Shown piece after piece: positions 1 to 6,272 of a stretch of DNA of 10,710 bases. The notes beneath the pieces are model-generated. The model worked only from the letters and a program-made list of their open reading frames with translations. It had not been told where the DNA came from and made no database searches. The DNA comes from Spirochaetaceae bacterium. GTDB taxonomy: Bacteria; Spirochaetota; Spirochaetia; Treponematales; Breznakiellaceae. Position 1 is the first letter of the stretch, and the number at the start of each line of letters is the position of its first letter. The stretch covers positions 1-10,710 of the forward strand of contig JAISQV010000256.1 of the NCBI GenBank assembly GCA_031273985.1, in the 5' to 3' direction. Both the position numbers and the translations under genes were made by a program.

Positions 1-654
1 GAAGACATAGTGATAGGTGCCCGGCGGGAGGGGGATGGCCAGGCTGTAGCGGCCCGGCGCTGTTTCCCGGAGTTCGTACATGAAGGGGTCCCAGCCGTTG
101 AAGTCTCCGGCCACGGTGACGGTCTCCCCGGAGGGGGCGGCGTAGTTGAGGCTCAGCAGGCCGGGGAGGGCGCCGGATATGACGGGGGGCCGCTCCGGTT
201 CGGGCAGGAACACCACCGAGTGAATGAGCCCCGATTCCCCATCCGCCCGGTGCAGGGGGTTCAGCGGGTCCGTGGTCCAGAGCCCGTTGATAACGAGCCG
301 GTATTCGAGGCTGCGGACCTCCGGGGGCGGGGTGTAGGCGTAAAAGAGCACCTTGACTTCGTTGTAGCGCGGCGTGAACTGCCTGCCCGACGGCGGGGGC
401 GGGCCCTGGTCTTCCAGGGTCAGGAGTTTTTGAAACCAGTGGATCCGGGTAAACTGCTCGTGGGCAAAGGCTATCCCCACGCTCCGGTATTCAGGCGAAA
501 AGGTGAAAAGTACGCCGTCTTCGAAGATTTCCGGGGCCGCGGGGCCGCTCAGGGTGATGAGATGATCGGCAAAGCCGGAAGAAGCTGTATCCAGTGCCCC
601 GGTATAAGTGCCGATAATCACCAATAGGAATGTCAGGGCGGTGTACTTTTTCAT
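1..654 (-). CDS. Secreted protein with AMPK-type glycogen-binding (CBM48/E-set) modules, partial
   Basis: Reading the minus strand from an ATG at 654 gives 218 open codons that run off the left edge, so the C-terminus is missing. The N-terminus (MKKYTALTFLLVIIGTYTGA) is a short basic stretch plus hydrophobic core, a typical Sec signal peptide. Residues ~45-150 look like a first beta-rich module ending in a V-I-N-G-L-W-T-T-D-P-L-N-P segment, the kind seen at the end of AMPK-beta glycogen-binding domains. Residues ~165-218 form a second, clearer module: V-A-G-D-F-N-G-W-D-P (GDFNGWDP at 183-190), then GRYSLAIPLPPGTYHYVF, the hallmark CBM48/AMPK1_CBM pattern. In other proteins this fold binds alpha-glucans or acts as an early-set domain of glycoside hydrolases; what lies downstream is not visible. 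The upstream bases show no Shine-Dalgarno; see the promoter entry. An overlapping ATG at 658 is out of frame. Ligand and function are unproven; fold assignment is fairly secure. Confidence 0.85.
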   Translation of the reverse strand, partial: MKKYTALTFLLVIIGTYTGALDTASSGFADHLITLSGPAAPEIFEDGVLFTFSPEYRSVGIAFAHEQFTRIHWFQKLLTLEDQGPPPPSGRQFTPRYNEVKVLFYAYTPPPEVRSLEYRLVINGLWTTDPLNPLHRADGESGLIHSVVFLPEPERPPVISGALPGLLSLNYAAPSGETVTVAGDFNGWDPFMYELRETAPGRYSLAIPLPPGTYHYVF

Positions 655-662
655 CCATTACC

Positions 663-690
663 ATTATCGGCTGATGATCCGGTATCTTAA
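663..690 (-). promoter_or_regulatory. Candidate sigma-70-type promoter for the CBM48 gene
   Basis: On the minus strand, TTAAGA (690-685, 4 of 6 to TTGACA) is followed after 16 bases by GATAAT (668-663, 5 of 6 to TATAAT). The expected transcription start falls about 1-3 bases before the ATG at 654, and no Shine-Dalgarno separates them, so the mRNA would be leaderless or nearly so. The -35 element lies inside the inverted repeat at 678-695. Prediction by consensus only. Confidence 0.4.
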
Positions 691-695
691 CCGGA
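678..695. promoter_or_regulatory. Inverted repeat TCCGGT-N6-ACCGGA, possible operator
   Basis: A perfect 6-bp inverted repeat (TCCGGT at 678-683, ACCGGA at 690-695) with a 6-base spacer sits in the 79-bp spacer between two divergent genes and covers the putative -35 of the minus-strand gene. The core CCGGT-N6-ACCGG recurs with the same spacer at 7960-7975, upstream of the SPOR gene. This could be a repressor site for one or both divergent genes, or simply a small hairpin. No regulator is known from the window. Confidence 0.35.
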
Positions 696-733
696 GCAGG
701 TTGCCGGCCGCTCCGCCGGATTAAAGCAGGGCC

Positions 734-3700
734 ATGCCTTCATTACGACAGCTTGAAGAATTCCAGCGATCTTTCCTCAACATGGGCGGCGAACCGGCGG
801 CAAGAACCGCCCTGGGCCAGGCCCCCGTGGAACACCCGCTGCCGGAACGCGAGCCGGAAGGCCCCGATCCCTTCGGGGCGCTTGCCGCTGATGCCGCCCG
901 CTACGAGGGAGACGAAGAAATATTTCCCGAGGGCTTCCCCTTTGAGGAAGCCGGGGCGGCCCTAGCGGGGGACGCGGGGGACGCTTCCCCTGACGAGCCC
1001 GCCCTTCCCGGGGATGACGGCACTTTTGATTTCAGTTCTTTTCTTGATACCATACCCGATGATCTTCCCGGCGGGGACGATGCCCTGCCGGACTTTGCCG
1101 GGGATGCCGGGGAGGCCCCGGCGGAGATTCCCCCCGGCGCGGAGGAGGGAGGGGACGACTTTTCCATTCCCGAGGATCTCCTCTCCGGCTTTGCGGAGGA
1201 TGTTGAGGAGGGCCGCTCCGCCGGCGATGACGCGGGCGGGGAGGAACCCGGCGTAGAAGGCCCCTTTGAGGCGGGCGATTCCGGGGATTCAAGCGATTTT
1301 GACTTCGCCGGTTTTGGCGCGGGCGATGACGCCGAAGAGGCCGGGGGTCCCGACGCCGGGGATTTCGGCGTTGGGGATTCCGGGGTCCCCGGCCCGGAGG
1401 GTTTTGAGCCGGACGCTTTTGAGCCGGGCGATTCGGGCGGCTTTGAAACTCCCCCCGCCGGAGAGGATGACGCCGGGGGCGGCGCCGGCGAAGACCCCGG
1501 AGAGCTGCCGGACTTTTCCTCCGTGGATTTTGACCTGGGCGGCGCCGGGGACCTGGATCTGTCGGGGCTGGATGACGGCGGCTTTGATTTGGCCGGGGAA
1601 TCCCCGGAGCCCGGCGGCGTGGAAACCTTTCCCCCGGACTCAGACGGCGATTACCCGGACGAGGATTATAATTTTTCCACCCCCGAAGTTACGGAGGGGG
1701 AATCCGGTGCGGAGACGGCGGCTTCCGGCGAAAATGCGGAACCCGACTCCTTTGACGCCTTCAATCTTGAGGCCGGAGCGGAGAGCCTCGCCGGGGACCT
1801 GGGGACGACTCTTTCAAGCGGCGGCGGCCTGGGGGAAAGTCCCGGCGGTATAGAGGATTTTGCCCTTTCCGGCCTGGATGAGATTATCGGCGGCAGCGCG
1901 GTAAGGGTGCCGGTCGAAACCGCCGGGGCGGAACGGGCCAGGCCGGGGCGGCGGAGGGCGCGCTCCGCGGAACCGGCGGAGAGCGAAGTCAAGACCGTGG
2001 AGGAGATAAACCTCTCGGAAGAGGACTTTGCCAGGTTAGAGGAAACCCTCGCTTCGTACCCCCAGAATCTGCGGATTGCCGTCGAAGAGATCATCGCGGA
2101 GCAGGTGATAGCCCCGGATCTGTTGTCGTCCATGCTGAATCTGCTGGTCCGGGGCGGCGCCGCCAAAGACGCCGCAGCCCTGGCGGGGAAAATTCTGGGC
2201 CGCACCATCGCCATTCCACGGGGCTTTGAGAAGAAGACCGGCGCGGAACTGGAAGCGGAACAGGCGACTCTCTCATACCTGCTGGTACATAAATTCCTCC
2301 CCTTCATGGGAATATTTGTTGTCATCGCGCTGTCCGCAATGTCCCTGTTCTACCTCGCCTATCAGTTCATCTATATCCCCATCCATGCGGAGAATCTCTA
2401 CCGTCTGGGCTATGAGCGCATAGGCGCGGGAGAATACGAGCGGGCCAACGAGCGGTTTCTTCAGGCCTTCCGTACCAGGAGGGTAAAACAGTGGTTCTAC
2501 CGTTACGCCGAAGCCTTCAGGGATGAGGGACAGTATCTCTACGCGGAGCAAAAATACGATGAGCTTCTGCGCGTCTATCCCCGTGATAAAAAGGGCGCCC
2601 TGGATTACGCGGCCATGGAAACCGCTTTGCTCAGAAACTATTCAAAGGCCGAGGAGATACTCAAGAGCAATATTCTCGACTATGCCCCCGACGACGAGGC
2701 GGGGCTGACGGCGCTGGGAGACACCAACCTGGCCTGGGGGGAGGAGGAGCCCGCCCGCTACGAGGAAGCCCGCCGCTCCTACGCCCGGCTGCTTGAACGT
2801 TACGGCTGGAAGGACCCCATTGTAGAGCGTATGCTCCTCTACTTCATCAGAACCGATAACCTGGGCGAAGTGCTCCCCCTGTACCAGTATTTTGATCAGG
2901 GCTCCAGGCGGAAGATAAGCCCCCGGACCCTTTCCGAGCTGGGGGGCTACCTCCTGGACAAGCGGCTCGAAGAACCCGCCGGTGTTCCCGATGCGAATGT
3001 GTCCCGGATAGAGGGCCTGAGAAACCTGCTCCTCCGGGCGGTGAACGCGGACCCGGCCCTGCCGGAAAGCCACTACCATCTGGCCCGGTACTACCACAGT
3101 TTTGGTGCCGCCCAGGAAGAACGGCTGACCCTGGGGCGGGCCCTCAGTGCCTTTGACAGCGCCCCCGAAGAAAGCTCCCGGCGCATAGCGTTCCGCATTG
3201 ACGCGGAGCGGCGCATGGCGGAATTGCTTACGGGGGCGCGGGAATTTATTCCCGCGGAAACGCATCTGGTCAAGGCGGCGGGCCTCTACGAGGACGCCCT
3301 GAGCCGGCGGCGTCTCGACCGGAAGGCGGAATTCGGGAGGATCTACGCAAACCTGGGGGACCTTGAATACTTTACCAAGACCGGCGACATGGAGACGGCC
3401 CTGCTCTACTACGGGCGGGCGGAGGAGAACGGCTGGCTCCCGCCGGAGATGCAGTACCGCATGGGCTCAGCCTGGTATCACCTGGGCCGCTGGGAAAATG
3501 CCCTGGAGCGTTTCTTCGCCATTTCCGCGGATATGCCCCGGAACCGGAAACTGCTGCACGCCCTGGGCAATGTCTCATACCGGCGGGGAAACTACCACGC
3601 AGCGCAGGGTTACTACCGGCGTCTTCTGGAAATTCTGGAAGCCGAGCGCTCCCGCTTCCCGGTGCTCTACCCCAACGAAAGGCCGGATCACCTGGAACTG

Positions 3701-4054
3701 GCGGAGCGGCTCATGGCGGCGCGCAACAACCTGGGGGCGGCCCAGGAAGCCCTGACCCTTACCACCGGCGACCCCTCCTACCGAGCGGAGGCCCTGGGGC
3801 TCTACGCGGAATCCGCCCGGGCCTGGGACGCCCTGACCCGGGACCCGGAAACCATGATCCGCTCCGGCGCGGGGGAACTGTCCAGTCCCGGCATCAATCT
3901 GGCCTTTCTCAACTCACGCAATATGCTCTACCCCCAGCCTGGTTACGAGCCCCAGCTCTACAGCAGGATAGACAAGGACGTGCTGGAACCCTCCGCCTGG
4001 GAAGAACTGGCGCCCCAGGGCTACCGCATTTCCGGGCTCAGTAGCAGAGAATAG
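734..4054 (+). CDS. Large membrane-anchored TPR protein with acidic disordered N-terminal region
   Basis: 1106 aa. Residues 1-40 (MPSLRQLEEFQRSFLNMGGE) are a short helical cap. Residues ~45-385 are extremely rich in D, E, G, P, A and F, almost lack K/R, and repeat short D-F/F-D motifs (DFSSF, DFSIP, DFDFAGF, DFSSVDFDL, FDL), so they are probably disordered. A basic patch (RARPGRRRARS) near 400 separates this from a helical segment (~415-505). One transmembrane helix spans ~521-548 (FLPFMGIFVVIALSAMSLFY). From ~551 to ~975 helix-turn-helix units with TPR character follow, clearest at 551-625 and 870-970 (for example W-Y-H-L-G-R-W-E-N-A-L). Charge around the helix favours N-terminus in the cytoplasm and TPRs in the periplasm, which suggests a scaffold bridging the inner membrane; no catalytic motif is seen. 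The ATG at 734 has only a weak GCAGG three bases upstream; an ATG at 782 is in frame, but the N-terminal cap favours 734. Function unknown. Confidence 0.9.
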   Translation: MPSLRQLEEFQRSFLNMGGEPAARTALGQAPVEHPLPEREPEGPDPFGALAADAARYEGDEEIFPEGFPFEEAGAALAGDAGDASPDEPALPGDDGTFDFSSFLDTIPDDLPGGDDALPDFAGDAGEAPAEIPPGAEEGGDDFSIPEDLLSGFAEDVEEGRSAGDDAGGEEPGVEGPFEAGDSGDSSDFDFAGFGAGDDAEEAGGPDAGDFGVGDSGVPGPEGFEPDAFEPGDSGGFETPPAGEDDAGGGAGEDPGELPDFSSVDFDLGGAGDLDLSGLDDGGFDLAGESPEPGGVETFPPDSDGDYPDEDYNFSTPEVTEGESGAETAASGENAEPDSFDAFNLEAGAESLAGDLGTTLSSGGGLGESPGGIEDFALSGLDEIIGGSAVRVPVETAGAERARPGRRRARSAEPAESEVKTVEEINLSEEDFARLEETLASYPQNLRIAVEEIIAEQVIAPDLLSSMLNLLVRGGAAKDAAALAGKILGRTIAIPRGFEKKTGAELEAEQATLSYLLVHKFLPFMGIFVVIALSAMSLFYLAYQFIYIPIHAENLYRLGYERIGAGEYERANERFLQAFRTRRVKQWFYRYAEAFRDEGQYLYAEQKYDELLRVYPRDKKGALDYAAMETALLRNYSKAEEILKSNILDYAPDDEAGLTALGDTNLAWGEEEPARYEEARRSYARLLERYGWKDPIVERMLLYFIRTDNLGEVLPLYQYFDQGSRRKISPRTLSELGGYLLDKRLEEPAGVPDANVSRIEGLRNLLLRAVNADPALPESHYHLARYYHSFGAAQEERLTLGRALSAFDSAPEESSRRIAFRIDAERRMAELLTGAREFIPAETHLVKAAGLYEDALSRRRLDRKAEFGRIYANLGDLEYFTKTGDMETALLYYGRAEENGWLPPEMQYRMGSAWYHLGRWENALERFFAISADMPRNRKLLHALGNVSYRRGNYHAAQGYYRRLLEILEAERSRFPVLYPNERPDHLELAERLMAARNNLGAAQEALTLTTGDPSYRAEALGLYAESARAWDALTRDPETMIRSGAGELSSPGINLAFLNSRNMLYPQPGYEPQLYSRIDKDVLEPSAWEELAPQGYRISGLSSRE

Positions 4055-4070
4055 AGAAAGAAGAAGGGGA

Positions 4071-4087
4071 AGGGGGCCGAGCCCCCT
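4071..4087 (+). terminator. GC hairpin 17 bases after the TPR gene, possible terminator
   Basis: AGGGGGC (4071-4077), loop CGA, GCCCCCT (4081-4087): a perfect 7-bp stem just downstream of the stop codon at 4052-4054. No T-run follows, so it is not a canonical intrinsic terminator. It may block or pause polymerase, protect the mRNA 3' end, or be part of the repeat cluster that follows. Confidence 0.4.
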
Positions 4088-4089
4088 GC

Positions 4090-4162
4090 GCGCCAGCCTC
4101 CTCGGGCCTCCGGCCCTGCGGGGTCTGGCGCTACCCCAATTGCGGGGGCGCCGCCCCCGCAA
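4090..4162. repeat. Cluster of GC-rich inverted repeats (REP-like)
   Basis: Two further hairpins follow the first without coding potential. GCGCCAG (4090-4096) pairs with CTGGCGC (4125-4131) and encloses a smaller stem GGGCC/GGCCC (4104-4108 with 4112-4116). Then TTGCGGGGGC (4140-4149), loop GCC, GCCCCCGCAA (4153-4162) makes a perfect 10-bp stem. Tandem stems of this kind with G/C runs resemble dispersed palindromic elements, but no second copy exists in this window. The remaining bases up to the next gene (4163-4250) hold a pyrimidine stretch and an AT-rich segment (~4186-4218) that may carry a promoter for the downstream gene, although I could not fit a convincing -35/-10 pair. Confidence 0.5.
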
Positions 4163-4263
4163 CGCCCCCGTCCTCTCTCCCCGGAAATTTCCTGCTAAAA
4201 TCATAATTTATTCACATTGCCGGGCTACACTCAGGGCATACACCATTTACGGGAGGCCGAACA

Positions 4264-4671
4264 ATGAGGGAAAACGGAAGGATAATCAGCCTTAAAGACA
4301 ATATTGCCGTAGTCAAGGTAGAGCGGGACGCCGCCTCCGGCAGCTGCTGCCATTTCGACACAAAAGAATCCGTGATGCTCAAGGCAAGGAATCTCTGCGA
4401 GGCCGCTATCGATGACAACGTCATACTTGAGTCCGACAACCCGCCTTCAAAGAAACTCTTCAAGATTGGCGCGGGCCTCGGAGGCTTCATCGCCGGCCTG
4501 TTCCTCGGCGATTACGGCGCTGCCCGCCTGGGGCTTGCCGGCGGCTTCGGCAGCGACGCCCTTTCCTTTCTCCTGGCCGCGGCCCTGGCGGGTCTGGCTT
4601 TTTTCACTATCGCCGCGCTGGAAAAACGCGGCGGGCGCGACCTTCCCGTGGTCTGCGAAGTGCTGCCCTAA
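4264..4671 (+). CDS. RseC/MucC-family-like two-TM membrane protein
   Basis: 135 aa, with a strong ribosome-binding site (GGGAGG at 4251-4256, 7 bases from ATG). The N-terminal ~60 residues (GRIISLKDNIAVVKVER, then S-G-S-C-C, then V-M-L-K-A-R-N and D-D-N-V-I-L) match the layout of the RseC N-terminal beta domain, G-R-V-V-x(n)-A-x-V-E-V-x-R, C-G-x-C, then N-x(n)-G-D-x-V. Two hydrophobic segments follow (~67-90 and ~100-120), then a short basic C-terminus, as expected for RseC. In known RseC proteins this family works with the Rnf-like complex that reduces SoxR, but no rnf or rse gene is nearby. The Cys motif is degraded: Ser25 stands where the first Cys is expected, C28 and C29 are present, C45 is isolated, and there is no later Cys-Gly pair. 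Family assignment is moderately sure; role uncertain. It appears to be transcribed alone. Confidence 0.7.
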   Translation: MRENGRIISLKDNIAVVKVERDAASGSCCHFDTKESVMLKARNLCEAAIDDNVILESDNPPSKKLFKIGAGLGGFIAGLFLGDYGAARLGLAGGFGSDALSFLLAAALAGLAFFTIAALEKRGGRDLPVVCEVLP

Positions 4672-4681
4672 ACGCCCGGCG

Positions 4682-4724
4682 GCGCAACTGCTGAAAACTG
4701 CTTCGCAGTTTTCAGCAGTTGCGC
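4682..4724. repeat. Perfect 20-bp inverted repeat with 3-base loop
   Basis: Two 20-base arms (4682-4701 and 4705-4724), exact reverse complements, flank the loop TTC. Each arm contains a 7-base direct repeat (AACTGCT at 4686-4692 and again at 4696-4702). The hairpin begins 11 bases after the stop codon of the RseC-like gene, so it could end transcription there, but no T-run follows. Its perfection and internal repetition suggest a dispersed palindromic element rather than an ordinary terminator. Its right end supplies the putative -35 of the protease gene. Confidence 0.75.
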
Positions 4725-4747
4725 AATGTTTAACGAAGTTTTAGAAT
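4719..4747 (+). promoter_or_regulatory. Candidate promoter for the S41 protease gene, predicts leaderless mRNA
   Basis: TTGCGC (4719-4724, 3 of 6 to TTGACA) is followed, after exactly 17 bases, by TAGAAT (4742-4747, 5 of 6 to TATAAT). The transcription start would fall at or next to the ATG at 4754, and the six bases between -10 and ATG contain no Shine-Dalgarno. The -35 coincides with the last six bases of the palindrome arm. Consensus prediction only. Confidence 0.45.
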
Positions 4748-4753
4748 GTAGTC

Positions 4754-6232
4754 ATGAAGACATCCCCCCGGGGCAAAGTCCCTGTATCCTTCATCTGGAT
4801 TGCCGCCACCGTAACGCTTTGCGCCTTTTTTGTTGTCGCCTCCGCGCCGCTGCTTCGTGCGCAGGACCGGGGCGGCGACTCGCGGCGTTATATGTCGCTG
4901 TTGCAGAATGTGTTTGAATTCATCCAGCGTCATTATGTGGATGAGATTAACCCGCAGCTTCTCTACGAGGGAGCCATGACGGGAATGCTCAATGCCCTGG
5001 AGGATCCCTACTCTGCATTCCTGCAGGAATCCGATATGGCAGAATTGAACGAAAATGTCATTCAGGGGAGTTACGGCGGGGTGGGGCTCTACATTTCCAA
5101 ACCCGCGGGGGATAGGCCCGACGGACAGCCGCCCTATGTGGAAGTGGCGTCTCCCATTGAAGACACCCCCGGCTGGCGCGCGGGGATCAAGCCCGGCGAT
5201 TTGATCATCGAAATTAACGGAGAATCGACGGATAAACTTTCCATGGATGATGTGCTGGCCCGGCTCAAGGGTCCTGCGGGGGTGGAGATTCAGCTCCGGA
5301 TACGCCGGGGGCGGAGCCTGGAGTTTCCGGTGAGCGTAACCAGGGAAGTGATAGAGGTCCCCACGGTCAAGCAGGCGATGATCGGCGACGTGGCTTACCT
5401 CAAATTGATAAGTTTCAGCGCCATGACGGTGGACCGGACCCGGGAGGCGCTGGAACATTTCAGGAGCCAGGGCTACCGGGCGCTGATTCTGGATCTGCGG
5501 AACAACTACGGGGGGCTTCTCAGCGCCGCCGTGGGGGTAAGCGACTTCTTTCTGGAGGATGGGGTGGTGGTTACCGTCAGGTCCCGCATTTCCGGGGAGA
5601 CCCAGGTGATGCGCGCCCGGCAGCAGACTCTGGTTCCGGCGGATATACCCATGGTGGTACTGATCAACCGGGGCTCCGCCTCGGCCTCGGAGATTGTGGC
5701 GGGGGCCCTGAAGGACCAGGGCCGGGCCTATCTGGTAGGGGAAAAATCCTTCGGCAAGGGTTCCGTTCAGCAGGTCTACCCGCTGGACCGGACGGGCTTT
5801 AAGATCACCACCGCCCGGTACTACACGCCCAGCGACGTAAACATTGACAAGATAGGGATACCGCCGGACCGGGAGGTGTTGTTTCCGGAATTTACGGCGG
5901 AAGATTCGGAAAAGTTGAGCCGCCTTATTCTGGAGAATCGTATACCCGCCTGGGTGGAGGAACATCCGGGGGCAAGCCCGGAGGAGACCGGCCGCTTTTC
6001 CCAGGCCCTGGCGGGGGAATTCGAGCTTGACGCAAGCCTTCTCCGCAGGCTGGTCCGGGACGAGCAGAACCGGACGGTGATGGCCCCGGTCTACGATCTG
6101 GAATACGATGTGCAGCTCCAGGAGGCGGTTAATATACTGCGCGGCGGTTCCTACAACGCCCTCATGGGAAGCACCCGGACCCTGCGGGAACTTCAGGAAG
6201 AAGCGGAAGAGGAAGCGGCCCTGGCCTCCTGA
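4754..6232 (+). CDS. S41-family carboxy-terminal processing protease with PDZ domain (CtpA/Prc-like)
   Basis: 492 aa serine protease of the C-terminal processing peptidase family, which trims or degrades periplasmic proteins. Residues 1-36 form a signal peptide or signal anchor (basic MKTSPRGK, hydrophobic core, A-P-L-L-R-A-Q-D). A PDZ domain spans ~100-183 (GVGLYISKP, then A-G-I-K-P-G-D-L-I-I-E-I-N-G). The catalytic domain includes L-D-L-R-N-N-Y-G-G-L-L near 246-256, where Y replaces the usual P. It also has G-S-A-S-A-S-E-I at 307-314 with nucleophile Ser310, and F-G-K-G-S-V-Q with general base Lys335 and Gln339. The 25-residue Ser-Lys and 4-residue Lys-Gln spacings match CtpB and Prc, so it should be active. 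The ~100-residue tail after the catalytic core ends in an E/A-rich helix. No Shine-Dalgarno precedes the ATG. It is followed after 40 bp by rsmE, likely in the same transcript. Substrate unknown; envelope proteins nearby are natural candidates by inference only. Confidence 0.95.
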   Translation: MKTSPRGKVPVSFIWIAATVTLCAFFVVASAPLLRAQDRGGDSRRYMSLLQNVFEFIQRHYVDEINPQLLYEGAMTGMLNALEDPYSAFLQESDMAELNENVIQGSYGGVGLYISKPAGDRPDGQPPYVEVASPIEDTPGWRAGIKPGDLIIEINGESTDKLSMDDVLARLKGPAGVEIQLRIRRGRSLEFPVSVTREVIEVPTVKQAMIGDVAYLKLISFSAMTVDRTREALEHFRSQGYRALILDLRNNYGGLLSAAVGVSDFFLEDGVVVTVRSRISGETQVMRARQQTLVPADIPMVVLINRGSASASEIVAGALKDQGRAYLVGEKSFGKGSVQQVYPLDRTGFKITTARYYTPSDVNIDKIGIPPDREVLFPEFTAEDSEKLSRLILENRIPAWVEEHPGASPEETGRFSQALAGEFELDASLLRRLVRDEQNRTVMAPVYDLEYDVQLQEAVNILRGGSYNALMGSTRTLRELQEEAEEEAALAS

Positions 6233-6272
6233 AATTGGGGCCGCGCCGGGACATTTCCTGGGGCCGTGGAGC

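Noticed and set aside
10..627. 205-codon plus-strand frame at the left edge
   Set aside because: The minus strand here encodes a signal peptide and CBM48 motif; the plus frame is its shadow with R/G/V-rich, family-less sequence.
1266..1853. Plus-strand frame within the acidic region of the TPR gene
   Set aside because: Arg/Pro-rich shift-frame translation of GC-rich acidic codons; the acidic frame continues into a TM helix and TPRs.
2642..3265. 207-codon minus-strand frame inside the TPR gene
   Set aside because: Overlaps clear TPR coding sequence and has no domain of its own.
4186..4250. Promoter in the AT-rich stretch before the RseC-like gene
   Set aside because: TAAAAT and CATAAT look like -10 elements but no acceptable -35 lies 15-19 bases upstream; left unannotated as a site.
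6108..6272. Upstream extension of rsmE to 6108
   Set aside because: It would overlap the end of the protease gene by about 125 bases, and the added K/R/P-rich residues do not match RsmE; the ATG at 6273 fits the family start.
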